Origin: Cyanobium sp. Morenito 9A2
Lineage (GTDB): Bacteria > Cyanobacteriota > Cyanobacteriia > PCC-6307 > Cyanobiaceae
Assembly (NCBI RefSeq): GCF_024345575.1
Contig: NZ_JAGQBJ010000018.1
Coordinates: 1 to 43,807, forward strand
Reading direction: 5' to 3'
DNA: 43,807 bases
Shown in pieces: positions 8,668-18,045 of this stretch. Numbering within the stretch: position 1 is the stretch's first letter; every line of letters begins with the position of its first letter. The notes under the pieces were generated by a model. It was not told where the DNA came from, ran no database searches, and saw only the letters and a list, made by a program, of their open reading frames with translations. Made by a program: the position numbers and the translations under genes.

Positions 8668-8946
8668 TCAGGTAAGGGGTTGCCCGCCTGCGTCGAGCTC
8701 CAGGAAGCACAAGCAGCGGAACCGCAGGGCGGCAACCTGGTCGTAGAGGGGATTGAGTTTGCACATGGCTGGGATGTGCAGCACGCGACGGCCAAGCACG
8801 GTCACATCCCGCTCAAAGGGGCAGCTTCCGGGGATCAGCCTCACCAGCAGCCTTGCCACCGGCTGGCTTCGCGGCTCGAACCGATCGATCCAGCGCCGCA
8901 GGGGCGTGAGGGGATCGTGGGCCGTTAGGGCCTGGAGATGAACCAT
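8668..8946 (-). CDS. Mo-dependent nitrogenase C-terminal-domain protein
   Basis: Small 92-aa protein matching, from memory, the Mo-nitro_C family (PF06967). Recognisable segments are PLTPLRRWIDRFE, LLVRLIPGSCPFERDV, HIPAMCKLNPLYDQV and LRFRCLCFLELD. Cysteines occur in SCPFE, AMCKLNP and RCLCF. Despite the family name, these short proteins occur in cyanobacteria that do not fix nitrogen, and their function is not established. The gene lies 52 bp upstream of the aldehyde dehydrogenase on the same strand and may share its transcript. No nif gene is in the window. Confidence 0.8.
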   Translation of the reverse strand: MVHLQALTAHDPLTPLRRWIDRFEPRSQPVARLLVRLIPGSCPFERDVTVLGRRVLHIPAMCKLNPLYDQVAALRFRCLCFLELDAGGQPLT

Positions 8947-9165
8947 GGGCGGTGTGAGGCGCGGGCCGGGTGGCCAGGGGCCGTTGGGACGGGGGATCGC
9001 CCAAACAACCTTTCTTCACACTGCCATCGAAACGCCTGGCAGCGTGTGTTCCTCATGAACGTTTCGTCAGGTTTTCCCCATCGGCCTGTGTTGAGGGGGG
9101 AGGCCTGGGCTGGATGAACGATTCAGGGACCCTGGATTTCGGGGGGACCGGGTGATCCGTAAAAA

Positions 9166-9237
<72 letters not shown>

Positions 9238-9248
9238 ATGTGGAAAGG

Positions 9249-9330
9249 TGGGCCGGGTTGGATTTGAACCAACGTAGGCAGAGCCAGCGGATTTACAGTC
9301 CGCCCCCATTAACCACTCGGGCACCGACCC
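9249..9330 (-). tRNA. tRNA-Tyr (anticodon GTA)
   Basis: 82 nt class II tRNA on the minus strand. The acceptor stem is GGGTCGG paired with CCGGCCC, including one T-G wobble, with discriminator A. The anticodon loop CTGTAAA gives GTA. A long variable arm follows the anticodon stem, and the T-loop GTTCAAATC is present. It is paired with tRNA-Thr and divergent from aroQ. Confidence 0.96.
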
Positions 9331-9367
9331 GAACCACACCGCAAGAACTTACCAGCCGACCTTCCCG

Positions 9368-9808
9368 ATGCATCTGCTGCTGCTGCATGGCCCCAACCTC
9401 AACCTGCTCGGCACCCGGGAGCCCCATCTCTACGGTCACCAGAGCCTTGCCGAGCTCGATGGCGACCTGACCCGGCGGGCCCGGGACCTGGGGGCGGAAC
9501 TGGAGACCTTCCAGAGCAACCACGAGGGCGCTCTGGTGGATCGGATCCACCTGGCCCGGGGGGTGAGTGACGGCATTGTGATCAACGCCGGTGCCTACAC
9601 CCACACCTCGATCGCCCTGCGGGATGCTCTGTTGGGGGTGGCGATTCCCTTCGTGGAGGTGCACCTGAGCAACACCCACGCCCGGGAGCCCTTTCGGCAC
9701 CATTCCACCCTGGCCGACAAGGCCATCGGTGTGATCGCCGGGTTCGGGCCCGACAGCTACCGGCTCGGGCTCGAAGGCCTGGTGGCACGGTTGCGCGCCC
9801 AGCCATGA
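9368..9808 (+). CDS. aroQ: 3-Dehydroquinate dehydratase, type II (AroQ)
   Basis: Third step of the shikimate pathway: dehydration of 3-dehydroquinate to 3-dehydroshikimate by a cytoplasmic dodecameric enzyme. The N-terminus [16 protein letters not shown] carries the flexible-loop Arg. Further motifs are [32 protein letters not shown] and [17 protein letters not shown], which includes the catalytic His. The 146-aa length is exact for the family. It is the first gene after the tRNA pair and divergent from it. Its stop overlaps the miaE start by four bases (ATGA), so translation is coupled. Confidence 0.96.
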   Translation: MHLLLLHGPNLNLLGTREPHLYGHQSLAELDGDLTRRARDLGAELETFQSNHEGALVDRIHLARGVSDGIVINAGAYTHTSIALRDALLGVAIPFVEVHLSNTHAREPFRHHSTLADKAIGVIAGFGPDSYRLGLEGLVARLRAQP

Positions 9809-10416
9809 GTGCCCTTGCCCCAGCGCCGGAAACGGCGCGCATCCGCTGGCTGGCCCAGGCCAGTTCAGCCGCCTGGCTGGAGCAGGCCCTGGCCCATCCC
9901 GATCTGGTGCTGATCGACCACGCCCACTGCGAGCGCAAGGCGGCTGGGGTGGCCCTGCAACTGATGTTCCGCTACCCCTCCGACACCGCCCTGGCGGAGG
10001 CCCTGAGCCCCCTGGCGCGGGAGGAGCTGGAGCATTTCGAGCACGTACTGGCCCTGCTGCAGCGCCGGGGCGTGGCCCTGCGGCCCCTGGCGGCGCCTCC
10101 CTACGGCGCCGCCCTTGCGGGAAAGGTGCGGCGTCAGGAACCGGAGCGCCTGCTGGACAGCCTGCTGGTGGCGGGCCTGATCGAGGCGCGCAGCCATGAA
10201 CGAATGGCCCTGCTGGCGGCCCACAGCCTGGATCCCGAGCTGGCGGATCTCTACGGCGACCTGCTGGCCAGCGAGGCCCGTCACTTTGGGCTCTATTGGG
10301 TGCTCTGTGAGCGGCGCTGGCCGCGGCCTGAGCTGGTGCGCCGGTTGGGGGAACTGGCCACATTCGAAGCGGAACGGCTGGCGAACCTGCATCCCGAGCC
10401 CCGCATGCACAGCTGA
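9805..10416 (+). CDS. miaE: tRNA-(ms2io6A)-hydroxylase (MiaE)
   Basis: Non-haem diiron monooxygenase that hydroxylates the isopentenyl group of 2-methylthio-N6-isopentenyladenosine at tRNA position 37. The ferritin-like four-helix pattern shows carboxylate/His ligands in [33 protein letters not shown] and [10 protein letters not shown], in the usual order. The length of 203 aa is typical. It starts at ATG 9805, overlapping the aroQ stop. It ends six bases before the stop of convergent mtnD. Confidence 0.93.
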   Translation: MSALAPAPETARIRWLAQASSAAWLEQALAHPDLVLIDHAHCERKAAGVALQLMFRYPSDTALAEALSPLAREELEHFEHVLALLQRRGVALRPLAAPPYGAALAGKVRRQEPERLLDSLLVAGLIEARSHERMALLAAHSLDPELADLYGDLLASEARHFGLYWVLCERRWPRPELVRRLGELATFEAERLANLHPEPRMHS

Positions 10417-10421
10417 GCGCC

Positions 10422-10976
10422 TTAATCCAGAAGGGGGTAGCGCTCGGCGATCGAATCGCCGGTGAAGGTGGCGACCCAGCCTTCGGGGTTGTCGAAGAAA
10501 CGGAGGGCACTGAAACGGGGGGCGCTGCCCATGTCGAACCAGTGGCGCGTGCCGGCGGGCACCCGCAGGAAATCCCCCTGCTCGCAGAGCACCTGAAGCA
10601 CTTCAGCGCCGATGTGCAGGCAAAACAGGCCTCTGCCTTCGACAAAGAAGCGCACTTCGTCTTCACCGTGGGTGTGCTCGTCCAGGAATTTCTGGCGCAG
10701 GGCGACCCGGTCGGGATGGTCTGGTCCCAGCCGGATCGCATCCACAGTCGGGAAGCTGCCCGTGGCCTGCACGCGCTCGATCTCCCCGGCGTAGGCCTCC
10801 AGCACCGCTTCGGGGCCCGCCCCTTCCGGCAGCTCCGGCCGCAGGGGCCAGCGCTCGAAACCGATGCCCCGGTCGCTGAGCAGGCCGGTGATCTCGGCGG
10901 GATCGTTGCTCTCCTGCAGGGGGATGGCGGCCGCCTCAGCGTTGCTGACGTCGGAGTAAATAGTCAGGCGGCTCAT
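10422..10976 (-). CDS. mtnD: Acireductone dioxygenase (MtnD)
   Basis: Cupin metalloenzyme of methionine salvage. The Fe(II) form converts the acireductone made by MtnC to the 2-keto acid precursor of methionine plus formate; other metals can give off-pathway products. The metal-ligand motif EHTHGEDEVRFFVEGRG is intact and the second ligand His is in PAGTRHWFD. The N-terminus MSRLTIYSD is conventional, and 184 aa is the family length. The frame is open far upstream but ATG 10976 is the sensible start. It is separate from mtnB-mtnC and divergent from cobI with 60 bp between. Confidence 0.94.
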   Translation of the reverse strand: MSRLTIYSDVSNAEAAAIPLQESNDPAEITGLLSDRGIGFERWPLRPELPEGAGPEAVLEAYAGEIERVQATGSFPTVDAIRLGPDHPDRVALRQKFLDEHTHGEDEVRFFVEGRGLFCLHIGAEVLQVLCEQGDFLRVPAGTRHWFDMGSAPRFSALRFFDNPEGWVATFTGDSIAERYPLLD

Positions 10977-11036
10977 GGGATCGGGGCGTCGGTGCGGTGG
11001 GGCTGAGCCTAGAAAGAGAGCCCTCGTTGGCCGTGT

Positions 11037-11798
11037 GTGTTGGAGGACAAGGGGCCTGGGGCCCCGCCGAACCCGGGGCTGACCCTGGTGGGGGTCGGGC
11101 CTGGGGACCCGGAGCTGCTCACGGTGGCGGCGGTGCGGGCGATCCGCGGGGCCGAGGTGGTGGCCTATCCCGTGGCCCGACCGGAGGCCGAGGGCATGGC
11201 GGCCCGCATCGCCGCCCCCTGGATCGCCCCTGCCCAGCGCCGCCTGCCCCTGGTTTTTCCGATGGTGGAGGAGGCCGAACCCCGCCAACGGGCCTGGCGT
11301 GCCGCCGCTGAAGCCCTGGCCTCCGAGGTGGCGGCGGGCTCCGCAGTGGTGCTGCTCTGCGAAGGCGATGTGTCGCTCTATGCCAGCGCCTCCTACGTGC
11401 TGCTGGCCCTGCGCCAGAGTCATCCGGAGCTGCCGCTGAAGCTGATTCCCGGCATCACGGCCCTGGCGGCGGCCGGGGCGGCGGGGGCCTGGCCCCTGGC
11501 CCTGCAGCAGGAGCCGCTCTGGATCCGGCCGACCCCGGAAACCCCCGGCGAACTGGGCCGGCTGCTGGAGGAAGCGGCAGGGGCGGGGGCGGTGCTGGCG
11601 TTGCTCAAGCTGGGCCAGCGCTGGCCCTGGGTGCGTCCCTTGCTGGAGGAGCGGGGGCTGCTGGCCAGCAGTCTGTTCGCCCGGCGATTGGGTTGGCCCG
11701 ATCAACAGGTGTGTTCCGCGGATCAGTGGCCGGCAGAGGCGCAGCCCTACTTTTCACTGGTGCTGGTGCGCCAGGGCTGGCCCCCGGTGCTTCCCTAA
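11037..11798 (+). CDS. cobI: Precorrin-2 C20-methyltransferase (CobI/CbiL)
   Basis: SAM-dependent methylation at C20 of precorrin-2, or its cobalt form, in corrin ring synthesis. Tetrapyrrole methylase motifs are LTLVGVGPGDPELLTVAA near the N-terminus, LLCEGDVSLYASASYVL in the middle and LIPGITALAAAGAA after it. The length of about 253 aa is normal. Translation starts near GTG 11037 or the adjacent TTG; there is no clear ribosome binding site and the mtnD start is close on the other strand. The C-terminal third is the variable substrate region. No cobalamin riboswitch was seen in the short leader. Confidence 0.92.
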   Translation: MLEDKGPGAPPNPGLTLVGVGPGDPELLTVAAVRAIRGAEVVAYPVARPEAEGMAARIAAPWIAPAQRRLPLVFPMVEEAEPRQRAWRAAAEALASEVAAGSAVVLLCEGDVSLYASASYVLLALRQSHPELPLKLIPGITALAAAGAAGAWPLALQQEPLWIRPTPETPGELGRLLEEAAGAGAVLALLKLGQRWPWVRPLLEERGLLASSLFARRLGWPDQQVCSADQWPAEAQPYFSLVLVRQGWPPVLP

Positions 11799-11818
11799 CC
11801 CCTGCTGAAGCGCGAACG

Positions 11819-12532
11819 ATGACGGCGATCGACTGGTTCAGCCTCCTGCACCCGGTGCTGATCATCCTGTTCGTCTATCCCGTGGTGGGGGCGACGATCC
11901 GCCTGGGGATCCTGGCGCGGGAGCGGCGGTTGAAGATCAATCCTCTGCCTCCCAGCGTGGGGGTGGAGCATGCCGACCACGGCCGCTGGGTCACCACCGG
12001 GGTGGTGGTGGCCGTATTGGTGGCGCTGCTGTACTCCTACGCGAGCCGGTTCCTCGCCCCCTCCCCCCCGTTCGCGGGCGGCGCGCCGCGTTTCGCCCTT
12101 CTTGTGTTGGTGATCGCGGGCACCCTGGCGAGTCTGCTGGCCCTCTGGCGGGTGAAGACACCCAACCTGCGTGCCAGCTTTGCCCTGCTCACCTGGGCAG
12201 GGATTCTTGGCTTGGGAGGTCAGGGTGAGATCTGGCGCCTCTCCGACAACCCCTTGAGCGGTGCTTTCTGGAGTTCCCATTACTGGGCCGGGGTGGCGCT
12301 GGTCGGTCTGCTGCTGTTTGCGACGGCGGCGAAGCAGGAGATCTTCCGTTCCCTGCGGATGCGGCGGCTGCATGTGACGGCCGGCGTGCTTTCGGCCGTG
12401 CTGCTGGCGGTGCTGGCCATCACCGGCACGCGGGATCTGCTCGAGATTCCGCTGAGCTGGCAGAAACCGGTGATCTTTGGCTGCAACTTTGAGGCGCGCA
12501 TCTGTCCGCCCCCGGCTCAGCCTCCCACCTGA
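11819..12532 (+). CDS. DUF4079 family membrane protein
   Basis: 237 aa integral membrane protein with about five to six hydrophobic segments: residues 9-30, a strong one near 60-80, one near 97-115, one near 122-140, one near 155-175 and one near 185-205. The pattern matches the cyanobacterial DUF4079 family, related to cytochrome-b561-like folds. Candidate conserved His residues are in LLHPVLI, near VEHADHGRW, in SSHYWAG and in RRLHVTAG. I know of no established function. ATG 11819 is chosen. It follows cobI by 20 bp and may be co-transcribed. Its last 16 bases overlap the convergent dus gene. Confidence 0.82.
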   Translation: MTAIDWFSLLHPVLIILFVYPVVGATIRLGILARERRLKINPLPPSVGVEHADHGRWVTTGVVVAVLVALLYSYASRFLAPSPPFAGGAPRFALLVLVIAGTLASLLALWRVKTPNLRASFALLTWAGILGLGGQGEIWRLSDNPLSGAFWSSHYWAGVALVGLLLFATAAKQEIFRSLRMRRLHVTAGVLSAVLLAVLAITGTRDLLEIPLSWQKPVIFGCNFEARICPPPAQPPT

Positions 12533-13503
12533 GGGCTGAGCTCCTGGGCGGCATGCTCCAAGAGCCCATCCGCCTGGGCTGGATCGGGCGCTCGCATCAG
12601 GGCGTGACGCAACTGGGCGGCTCCAGGGAAGCCCTGGCAGGTCCAACCCATGTGCTTTCGGGCGATCAGCAGGCCGTGGTCGCCCTTGGCTGTCACCAAG
12701 GCATGCAAGTGTTCTTGGGCCAGGCGGAGGCGTTCGAGGGCCCCGGGGGTGGGGGGCACCGGACGGCCGCGCAGGGCGGCATCGATCTGGCCCACCAGCC
12801 AGGGGGCGCCCATCGTGCCCCGGCCCACCATCACGCCATCGGCCCCGGTCTGCTCAAGGCAGCGCAGGGCGTCATCGGGGCCGTTGATGTCGCCGTTGGC
12901 GATCACCGGGATGGTCAGAGCCGCCTTCACCCGGGTGATCGCCCCCCAATCGGCCGCACCGGAAAACCCCTGGGCCCGCGTGCGGCCGTGGAGCGTGAGC
13001 GCCTGGGCGCCGGCCCGTTCCAGAGCGCGGGCGAAGCCCACTGGATCGGCGGAATCGCCGCACCAGCCCAGGCGCGTTTTCACCGTGACGGGGATCGCCA
13101 CGGCGGCGCTGACCTGCTCGACGATGCGGCAGGCCAGCGCCGGATCACGGATCAGGCCGCTGCCGCCCCCCTTGCGGGCGATCTTGCGCACCGGACAGCC
13201 CATGTTGATGTCGATCAGGAAGGCACCGGCGGCCTCGGCCCGGCGGGCCGCCTCGGCCATGGCACCGGGCCGGTGATCGAACAGCTGCACCCCAATCGGC
13301 CCCTCTTCGTCGGCCAGCTCCTCCACCTTCTGGGTGCCGAAGCCCAGCTCCAGGCTCGTGGCGTTCACCATCTCGGTGAACAGCAGCGCTCCAGGGGCCC
13401 AGCGGCGCACCAGGCCGCGGAAGATGCGGTCGCTCACCCCAGCCAGGGGCGATTGCAGCACCCGGCAGGTCAGGACCCTTGGGGTGCCCCGGCCCGGCAG
13501 CAC
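12517..13503 (-). CDS. dus: tRNA-dihydrouridine synthase (Dus)
   Basis: FMN-dependent, NADPH-using reductase of specific uridines in tRNA D-loops. Motifs are VLQSPLAGVSDRIFR, LFTEMVNA, GVQLFDHRP, IDINMGCPVRKIARKGGGS with the catalytic Cys, PVTVKTRLGW, LTLHGRTRAQG, VIANGDINGPDDA and VMVGRGTMGAPWLV. It resembles the DusB-type bacterial group. GTG 13503 has GGAG about eleven bases upstream and gives 328 aa, the family length. An ATG at 13605 would add a proline-rich tail unlikely to be native. Its 3' end overlaps the DUF4079 gene by 16 bases on the opposite strand. Confidence 0.93.
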   Translation of the reverse strand: MLPGRGTPRVLTCRVLQSPLAGVSDRIFRGLVRRWAPGALLFTEMVNATSLELGFGTQKVEELADEEGPIGVQLFDHRPGAMAEAARRAEAAGAFLIDINMGCPVRKIARKGGGSGLIRDPALACRIVEQVSAAVAIPVTVKTRLGWCGDSADPVGFARALERAGAQALTLHGRTRAQGFSGAADWGAITRVKAALTIPVIANGDINGPDDALRCLEQTGADGVMVGRGTMGAPWLVGQIDAALRGRPVPPTPGALERLRLAQEHLHALVTAKGDHGLLIARKHMGWTCQGFPGAAQLRHALMRAPDPAQADGLLEHAAQELSPQVGG

Positions 13504-13631
13504 CAGATCAGCCGCTCCTGCCCCAGCTCGGCCAAGAACCGTGGGGTCAAAGCGGGGGGACGCCGTTGGGCTCACCGAACGCGGGGCGAAACAATGGAAG
13601 GCCATTCTCCCGCTCGCCCCTGCGGCCGCCC

Positions 13632-14090
13632 ATGGCCCCTGATCCCTACCCCCTGAGCCGAGCCCTGCTGGAGGCCGTGCTGGCCGACCGGCTCAGCGAT
13701 CGTTTTGTTTGCGAACTTGTCTGGAGCCGGCTTGGCTACGTACCGGAGGGTGCCGTTTCCGGGGGGTGGCGGGCCGGAGCGGCCACCCCCGCCGACTGGG
13801 CTGAGGCTTACCCCGTGGCGCCTGAGCTGATCGCCGAGCGCCCCCCGAGCGTGCGCCTGACCCGTTCGATTCCGGCGCCCCACAAGCAATTGCTCAAGGA
13901 GCAACTGGGCTTCACCGGGTACCGCATCGGCGAGCTCTATCCCCGCCGCACGCGTCGGGCCACGGCGGTGAACTGGCTGCTGGCCCACCTGGCTGGGCTT
14001 GGGGAGCGCCTGCCGGAGCAGGGTGAGCTGCCGCCGTTGCGGGACCCCCCCGCCAGCCCTGCGACAGAAACCAGCAGCGCCCCTCTGTAG
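13632..14090 (+). CDS. DUF1823 family protein
   Basis: 152 aa soluble protein of the cyanobacterial/plastid DUF1823 family, function unknown. Recognised segments are PLSRALLEAVLADRLSDRF, CELVWSRLGY, YPVAPELIAERPPSVRLT, QLLKEQLGFTGYRIGELYPRR and the AVNWLLAHL helix. The last 25 residues are low-complexity and likely disordered. The start is ATG 13632; upstream in-frame codons run into the dus gene on the other strand. It lies 36 bp before der and may be the first gene of that run. Confidence 0.85.
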   Translation: MAPDPYPLSRALLEAVLADRLSDRFVCELVWSRLGYVPEGAVSGGWRAGAATPADWAEAYPVAPELIAERPPSVRLTRSIPAPHKQLLKEQLGFTGYRIGELYPRRTRRATAVNWLLAHLAGLGERLPEQGELPPLRDPPASPATETSSAPL

Positions 14091-14126
14091 GGTCAAAGGA
14101 CGCAACTGTTGTACGGATAAGTTTTC

Positions 14127-15497
14127 TTGGCGCTCCCTGTCGTCGCCATCATCGGGCGTCCCAACGTGGGCAAATCCACGCTGGTCAATCGGCTCTGCCG
14201 CAGCCGTGAGGCGATCGTTCATGATCAGCCGGGTGTGACGCGCGACCGCACCTACCAGCAAGGGTTCTGGGGTGATCGCACCTTCCGGGTTGTGGACACC
14301 GGTGGGCTGGTGTTCGATGACGACAGCGAATTTCTGCCGGAGATCCGCGAGCAGGCCAACCTCGCCCTGACCGAGGCCACGGTGGCTGTGGTGATTGTCG
14401 ATGGCCAGCAGGGCCTGACTGCCGCCGACCAGACGATCGCTGAATGGCTGCGGGGGAGGGAGTGCCCGGTGCTGCTGGCGGTGAACAAGTGCGAGTCACC
14501 GGATGCGGGCCTGGCCATGGCCGCTGACTTCTGGGCCCTGGGGCTCGGGGAACCCCATCCGATCTCTGCCATCCACGGCGCCGGCACCGGTGATCTACTC
14601 GATCAGGTGATCGCCTTCCTGCCCGCCACCGAGGAGGTGGAAACCGAAGAACCCGTGCAGCTGGCGATCATCGGTCGCCCCAACGTCGGCAAATCCAGCC
14701 TGCTCAATGCCATCTGCGGTGAGCAACGGGCGATCGTCAGCCCGATCCGCGGCACCACCCGCGACACGATCGACACCACCCTCGAGCGCGAGGGCAAGAC
14801 CTGGAAGTTGCTGGACACCGCCGGCATCCGCCGCCGCCGCAGCGTCAGCTACGGGCCGGAATACTTCGGCATCAACCGCAGTTTCAAGGCGATCGAGCGC
14901 TCCGATGTCTGCGTGCTGGTGATCGATGCCCTCGATGGTGTCACCGAACAGGATCAGCGCCTGGCTGGCCGCATCGAAGAAGACGGCCGCGCCTGCGTGG
15001 TGGTGGTCAACAAGTGGGACGCGATCGAGAAAGACAGCCACACCATGGCCGCGATGGAGAAGGAACTCCGCGCCAAGCTCTACTTCCTCGATTGGGCACC
15101 GATGCTGTTCACCTCCGCCCTCACCGGCCAGCGGGTGGAAAGCATCTTCGCGCTCGCCTTTCTGGCGGTGGAGCAGCACCGCCGTCGGGTCACCACTTCC
15201 GTGGTGAACGAGGTGCTGCAGGAGGCGGTCAGCTGGCGCTCGCCCCCCACCAGCCGCGGCGGGCGCCAGGGTCGCATCTACTACGGCACCCAGGTGGCGA
15301 TCCGGCCCCCGAGTTTCACATTGTTCGTCAATGACCCCAAACTGTTTGGTGAGACCTATCGCCGCTACGTGGAGCGCCAGATCCGCGAGGGTCTGGGCTT
15401 CGAGGGTTCACCCCTGAAGCTGTTCTGGCGCGGCAAGCAGCAGCGCGACGCCGAGCGCGATCTGGCCAAATCCCAGGGGAAATCGGGCGGCCGCTGA
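14127..15497 (+). CDS. der: Ribosome-assembly GTPase Der (EngA)
   Basis: Double-GTPase-domain protein needed for 50S ribosomal subunit assembly. The first G-domain has GRPNVGKST (about residues 10-18), DTGG and NKCE. The second has GRPNVGKSS (about 183-191), DTAGIRRR and NKWD. The C-terminal KH-like domain ends in a basic tail ([16 protein letters not shown]). The length of 456 aa is typical. The conserved N-terminus [11 protein letters not shown] demands TTG 14127 as start, with GGATAAG upstream. Its stop overlaps the next start as TGATG, indicating coupling with ecfT. Confidence 0.97.
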   Translation: MALPVVAIIGRPNVGKSTLVNRLCRSREAIVHDQPGVTRDRTYQQGFWGDRTFRVVDTGGLVFDDDSEFLPEIREQANLALTEATVAVVIVDGQQGLTAADQTIAEWLRGRECPVLLAVNKCESPDAGLAMAADFWALGLGEPHPISAIHGAGTGDLLDQVIAFLPATEEVETEEPVQLAIIGRPNVGKSSLLNAICGEQRAIVSPIRGTTRDTIDTTLEREGKTWKLLDTAGIRRRRSVSYGPEYFGINRSFKAIERSDVCVLVIDALDGVTEQDQRLAGRIEEDGRACVVVVNKWDAIEKDSHTMAAMEKELRAKLYFLDWAPMLFTSALTGQRVESIFALAFLAVEQHRRRVTTSVVNEVLQEAVSWRSPPTSRGGRQGRIYYGTQVAIRPPSFTLFVNDPKLFGETYRRYVERQIREGLGFEGSPLKLFWRGKQQRDAERDLAKSQGKSGGR

Positions 15498-16429
15498 TGG
15501 ACTGGCTTCGGCAGCTTCCCATCGGCCAGTACGTCGATGGCACCAGCAGCTGGCTGCGCCGCCTTGATCCCCGCCTCAAACTCGCCTGGACCATTGCCTT
15601 CCTTGTCACCCCGATCCTGGCGGGCCCCGGCTGGCGTCTGGCCCTGGTGGGCCTGCTTCTGCTGGTCACCGCGCTCAGTGGCCTCAGCTGGCGCCTCTGG
15701 AGACGCAGCCTGCCGTTGTTGCTCGCCCTGACCCTGCTGGTGGGCCTTCTCTCCGCTCTGATTCCCGTCGGCGAAGGCGCGGCGGGCCAGCTCAACCGTC
15801 CGCCGGCGGAGCTGTTGCTGAAGCCCGTGCCTCCTGGAGCTCCGCCGGCGACGCGCAGCGGTGAATCCTGGGAGTTGCTGCGCTGGGGCCCTCTGACGCT
15901 GGGTCCCTTGCCCCTGGGTCCATTGGTGGTGAGCCGCCGATCGGCGGAGCTGGGCCTGAACGGGGCGACCCTCCTGTTCACCGTGATCCATAGCGCCAAC
16001 CTGCTGCTGCTGAGCACCCCGCCGGAGGAACTGGTCTGGGCCTTGAGCTGGTCGATCGCCCCCCTCGGCCGCTTGGGGTTGCCCGTGGAACGGCTCGGCT
16101 TCACCCTCTTGCTGGCCCTGCGCTTCCTGCCCTTGGTGCAGGAGGAGTTTCAGAACCTGCTGCGCTCGGTTTCCACCCGGGCGGTGAGCCTGCGGCGCCT
16201 GGGCTGGAAGTCCTCCCTGGGTCTGGTGCTGGCCGTGGGGGAGCGGTTGCTGGCCAACGTGCTGCTGCGCGCCGAGCAGGGGGCCGAAGCCCTGCTGGCC
16301 AGGGGTGGCCTATGGATGGCCCCCCAGGACCTGCGCCAGGCGCCCCGGGGCACGCTGGCGCTGGATCTAAGCAGTGCCCTGGCCCTGATTCTGCTCTTCG
16401 GATTGCGGTGGAAGTACGGTGCGCTCTGA
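15497..16429 (+). CDS. ecfT: ECF/CbiQ-type transporter transmembrane protein (EcfT)
   Basis: T component of an energy-coupling factor transporter, the membrane scaffold linking ATPases to a substrate-binding S component for vitamins or metals. 310 aa with several hydrophobic segments: two in residues 30-95 and further ones in 155-180, 195-220 and near the C-terminus. A 50-residue Pro/Gly-rich insertion separates the first and second groups. The coupling-helix signature ARGG occurs in LLARGGLWM, and FQNLLRSVSTRAVSLRRLG precedes it. No ATPase or S component is in the window, so the substrate is unknown. In cyanobacteria this gene commonly neighbours pipX, as here. Confidence 0.88.
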   Translation: MDWLRQLPIGQYVDGTSSWLRRLDPRLKLAWTIAFLVTPILAGPGWRLALVGLLLLVTALSGLSWRLWRRSLPLLLALTLLVGLLSALIPVGEGAAGQLNRPPAELLLKPVPPGAPPATRSGESWELLRWGPLTLGPLPLGPLVVSRRSAELGLNGATLLFTVIHSANLLLLSTPPEELVWALSWSIAPLGRLGLPVERLGFTLLLALRFLPLVQEEFQNLLRSVSTRAVSLRRLGWKSSLGLVLAVGERLLANVLLRAEQGAEALLARGGLWMAPQDLRQAPRGTLALDLSSALALILLFGLRWKYGAL

Positions 16430-16432
16430 TCG

Positions 16433-16720
16433 GTGGCATCCCCTACAGACGACGTGAGTGCAGAGCGTTATCTCAATCACCCCACGTTCGGCCTGCTGTA
16501 CCGCGTGGCCCAGGCCGGCGAAGGCCGCGATCTTTATGCCACCCTCTATGCCCAGAGGATGTTTTTCCTGGTGACCCTGCAGGACCGGGGGGCCCAATTC
16601 GAGGTGCTGCCGCTGATGGATGCCCGCCACCTTGCTGAACAGAATCTGGCGCGCTCCCGCCGGGATGGCAGCGAGGCCCACGCCCGCTGGCGTCAACTGT
16701 TCGACCAGACCTTCATCTGA
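16433..16720 (+). CDS. pipX: PII-interacting protein X (PipX)
   Basis: Cyanobacterial co-activator of NtcA that is sequestered by the PII protein GlnB when nitrogen is plentiful. It links nitrogen status to transcription and, through PlmA, to translation-related factors. The N-terminal Tudor-like domain begins YLNHPTFGLLYRV and continues with ATLYAQRMFFLVT; the helical C-terminus is ARHLAEQNLARSRRDGS. At 95 aa it is standard, with a few extra residues before the usual N-terminus. Translation starts at GTG 16433, three bases after ecfT. It is followed by pipY in the conserved pipX-pipY arrangement. Confidence 0.95.
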   Translation: MASPTDDVSAERYLNHPTFGLLYRVAQAGEGRDLYATLYAQRMFFLVTLQDRGAQFEVLPLMDARHLAEQNLARSRRDGSEAHARWRQLFDQTFI

Positions 16721-16733
16721 GCGGAGACCGTCT

Positions 16734-17378
16734 GTGGAGGGCCTTCCCGCCCGGCTCGAACAGCTCCGTGCGGCGTTGCCTGCAGGGGTCAAGCTGTTGG
16801 CGGTCAGCAAAGGACAGCCCGCCGAGGTCATCCGCGCTGCCGTGGCCCTGGGCCTGGCCAGCTTCGGGGAGAGTCGGCTGCAGGAGGCGGAGGCCAAGCA
16901 GCGGGCCCTGGCTGATCTCGGACCCCTCGATTGGCATTTCATCGGCCGCCTACAGGCCAACAAAGCTCGGGGGGTGTTGCGCCAGTTCGGCACGATCCAG
17001 TCCGTGGACAGCCTGGAGCTGGCCCAGCGTCTGGGGCGCATCGCCGCGGAAGAGGGCTTGAGCCCGGCGGTGTTTCTGCAGGTGAAGCTGCGGCCCGATC
17101 CGGCCAAGGGGGGCTTCGATCCTGAAACCCTGCGGCGGCAATGGCCGGAGTTGGCGCTGCTGGCGCCGTTGCGGCCCATGGGCCTGATGACCTTGGCTCC
17201 CCTGGGTCTGGAGCGTGGAGGGCGCCTGGCGCTGTTTCAAGACTGTGCTGCGCTGGCGATGGAGTTGGGGCTCAAGGAGCTTTCGATGGGCATGAGCGGC
17301 GACTGGCCCGAGGCGGTGGAGGCGGGCAGCACGTGGGTGCGGCTGGGGGGGGCGTTGTTCGGCTCCCGGCAGGTGTGA
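16734..17378 (+). CDS. pipY: PLP homeostasis protein PipY (YggS/PROSC family)
   Basis: Pyridoxal-phosphate-binding, fold-type III single-domain protein thought to buffer PLP and amino/keto-acid balance; no catalytic activity is established. The PLP lysine lies in [10 protein letters not shown], and family motifs [68 protein letters not shown] are recognisable in order. At 214 aa it is close to family length. GTG 16734 has GGAG seven bases upstream. It sits 13 bp after pipX, so the two should be co-transcribed and functionally linked, as in Synechococcus elongatus. Confidence 0.94.
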   Translation: MEGLPARLEQLRAALPAGVKLLAVSKGQPAEVIRAAVALGLASFGESRLQEAEAKQRALADLGPLDWHFIGRLQANKARGVLRQFGTIQSVDSLELAQRLGRIAAEEGLSPAVFLQVKLRPDPAKGGFDPETLRRQWPELALLAPLRPMGLMTLAPLGLERGGRLALFQDCAALAMELGLKELSMGMSGDWPEAVEAGSTWVRLGGALFGSRQV

Positions 17379-17460
17379 CGAGGGTTTCAGCTCCCAGTCA
17401 CACCTTGCAACCCATCTCGTGGGACGCTATTTAGGTTCTGTGACCACAGAGGAATCCAAG

Positions 17461-18045
17461 GTGTCGTTGTTCTCCCGCCTGCGTGCCGTCGTCTCCGGAG
17501 ATGACTACCTGGATGGTGACTACGACGATGAACTCGATTATGACGCCGGAGAGGGCAACGAAGGCCCGGCTGCGGCTCGCCACGGCTCAGGCCACCACGG
17601 TTCGGGGGCCCTGGCGCTCAGCAGTGATTTCAGCAGCGATGACCCTTTCATTGGCAGCAACGTGATTGGCATGCCAGGTCTGTCCTCTTCTGCGGCGGAA
17701 GTCACCTTGATGGAGCCCCGCAGTTTTGATGAGATGCCCCGGGCGATCCAGGCCCTGCGCGAGCGCAAGACCGTGATTCTCAACCTGACGATGATGGAGC
17801 CGGACCAGGCCCAGCGGGCCGTGGATTTCGTGGCTGGAGGCACCTTCGCCATTGATGGGCATCAGGAGCGTGTGGGCGAGAGCATTTTTCTGTTTGCCCC
17901 CAGCTGTGTGACCGTGACCACCACCAGCAGCGACGAAGCCTCCTCCCCCACGATTGTCTCGCGGGAGGTCTCCCATGAGCAGGAGGCCGCCCCAAGCCCC
18001 GCCTGGGGCCGCACTTCTGATCTCAGTGCCGGCCTGGGTGGTTGA
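17461..18045 (+). CDS. sepF: Cell division protein SepF
   Basis: Membrane-associated FtsZ-binding protein that supports Z-ring assembly (Cdv2/YlmF in the older literature). The N-terminus [15 protein letters not shown] fits an amphipathic helix. An acidic, Gly/Ser-rich linker (residues about 18-70) leads to the globular SepF core with [37 protein letters not shown] and [10 protein letters not shown]. The C-terminal 40 residues look disordered. GTG 17461 with GAGGA upstream is chosen; an ATG frame 42 bases earlier is open but unlike family N-termini. The 82-bp gap after pipY may hold a promoter. The stop overlaps proC. Confidence 0.94.
   Translation: MSLFSRLRAVVSGDDYLDGDYDDELDYDAGEGNEGPAAARHGSGHHGSGALALSSDFSSDDPFIGSNVIGMPGLSSSAAEVTLMEPRSFDEMPRAIQALRERKTVILNLTMMEPDQAQRAVDFVAGGTFAIDGHQERVGESIFLFAPSCVTVTTTSSDEASSPTIVSREVSHEQEAAPSPAWGRTSDLSAGLGG

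Noticed and set aside
10977-11036. Cobalamin riboswitch before cobI
   Set aside because: The leader is only 60 bp and shows no B12-box-like or pseudoknot structure.
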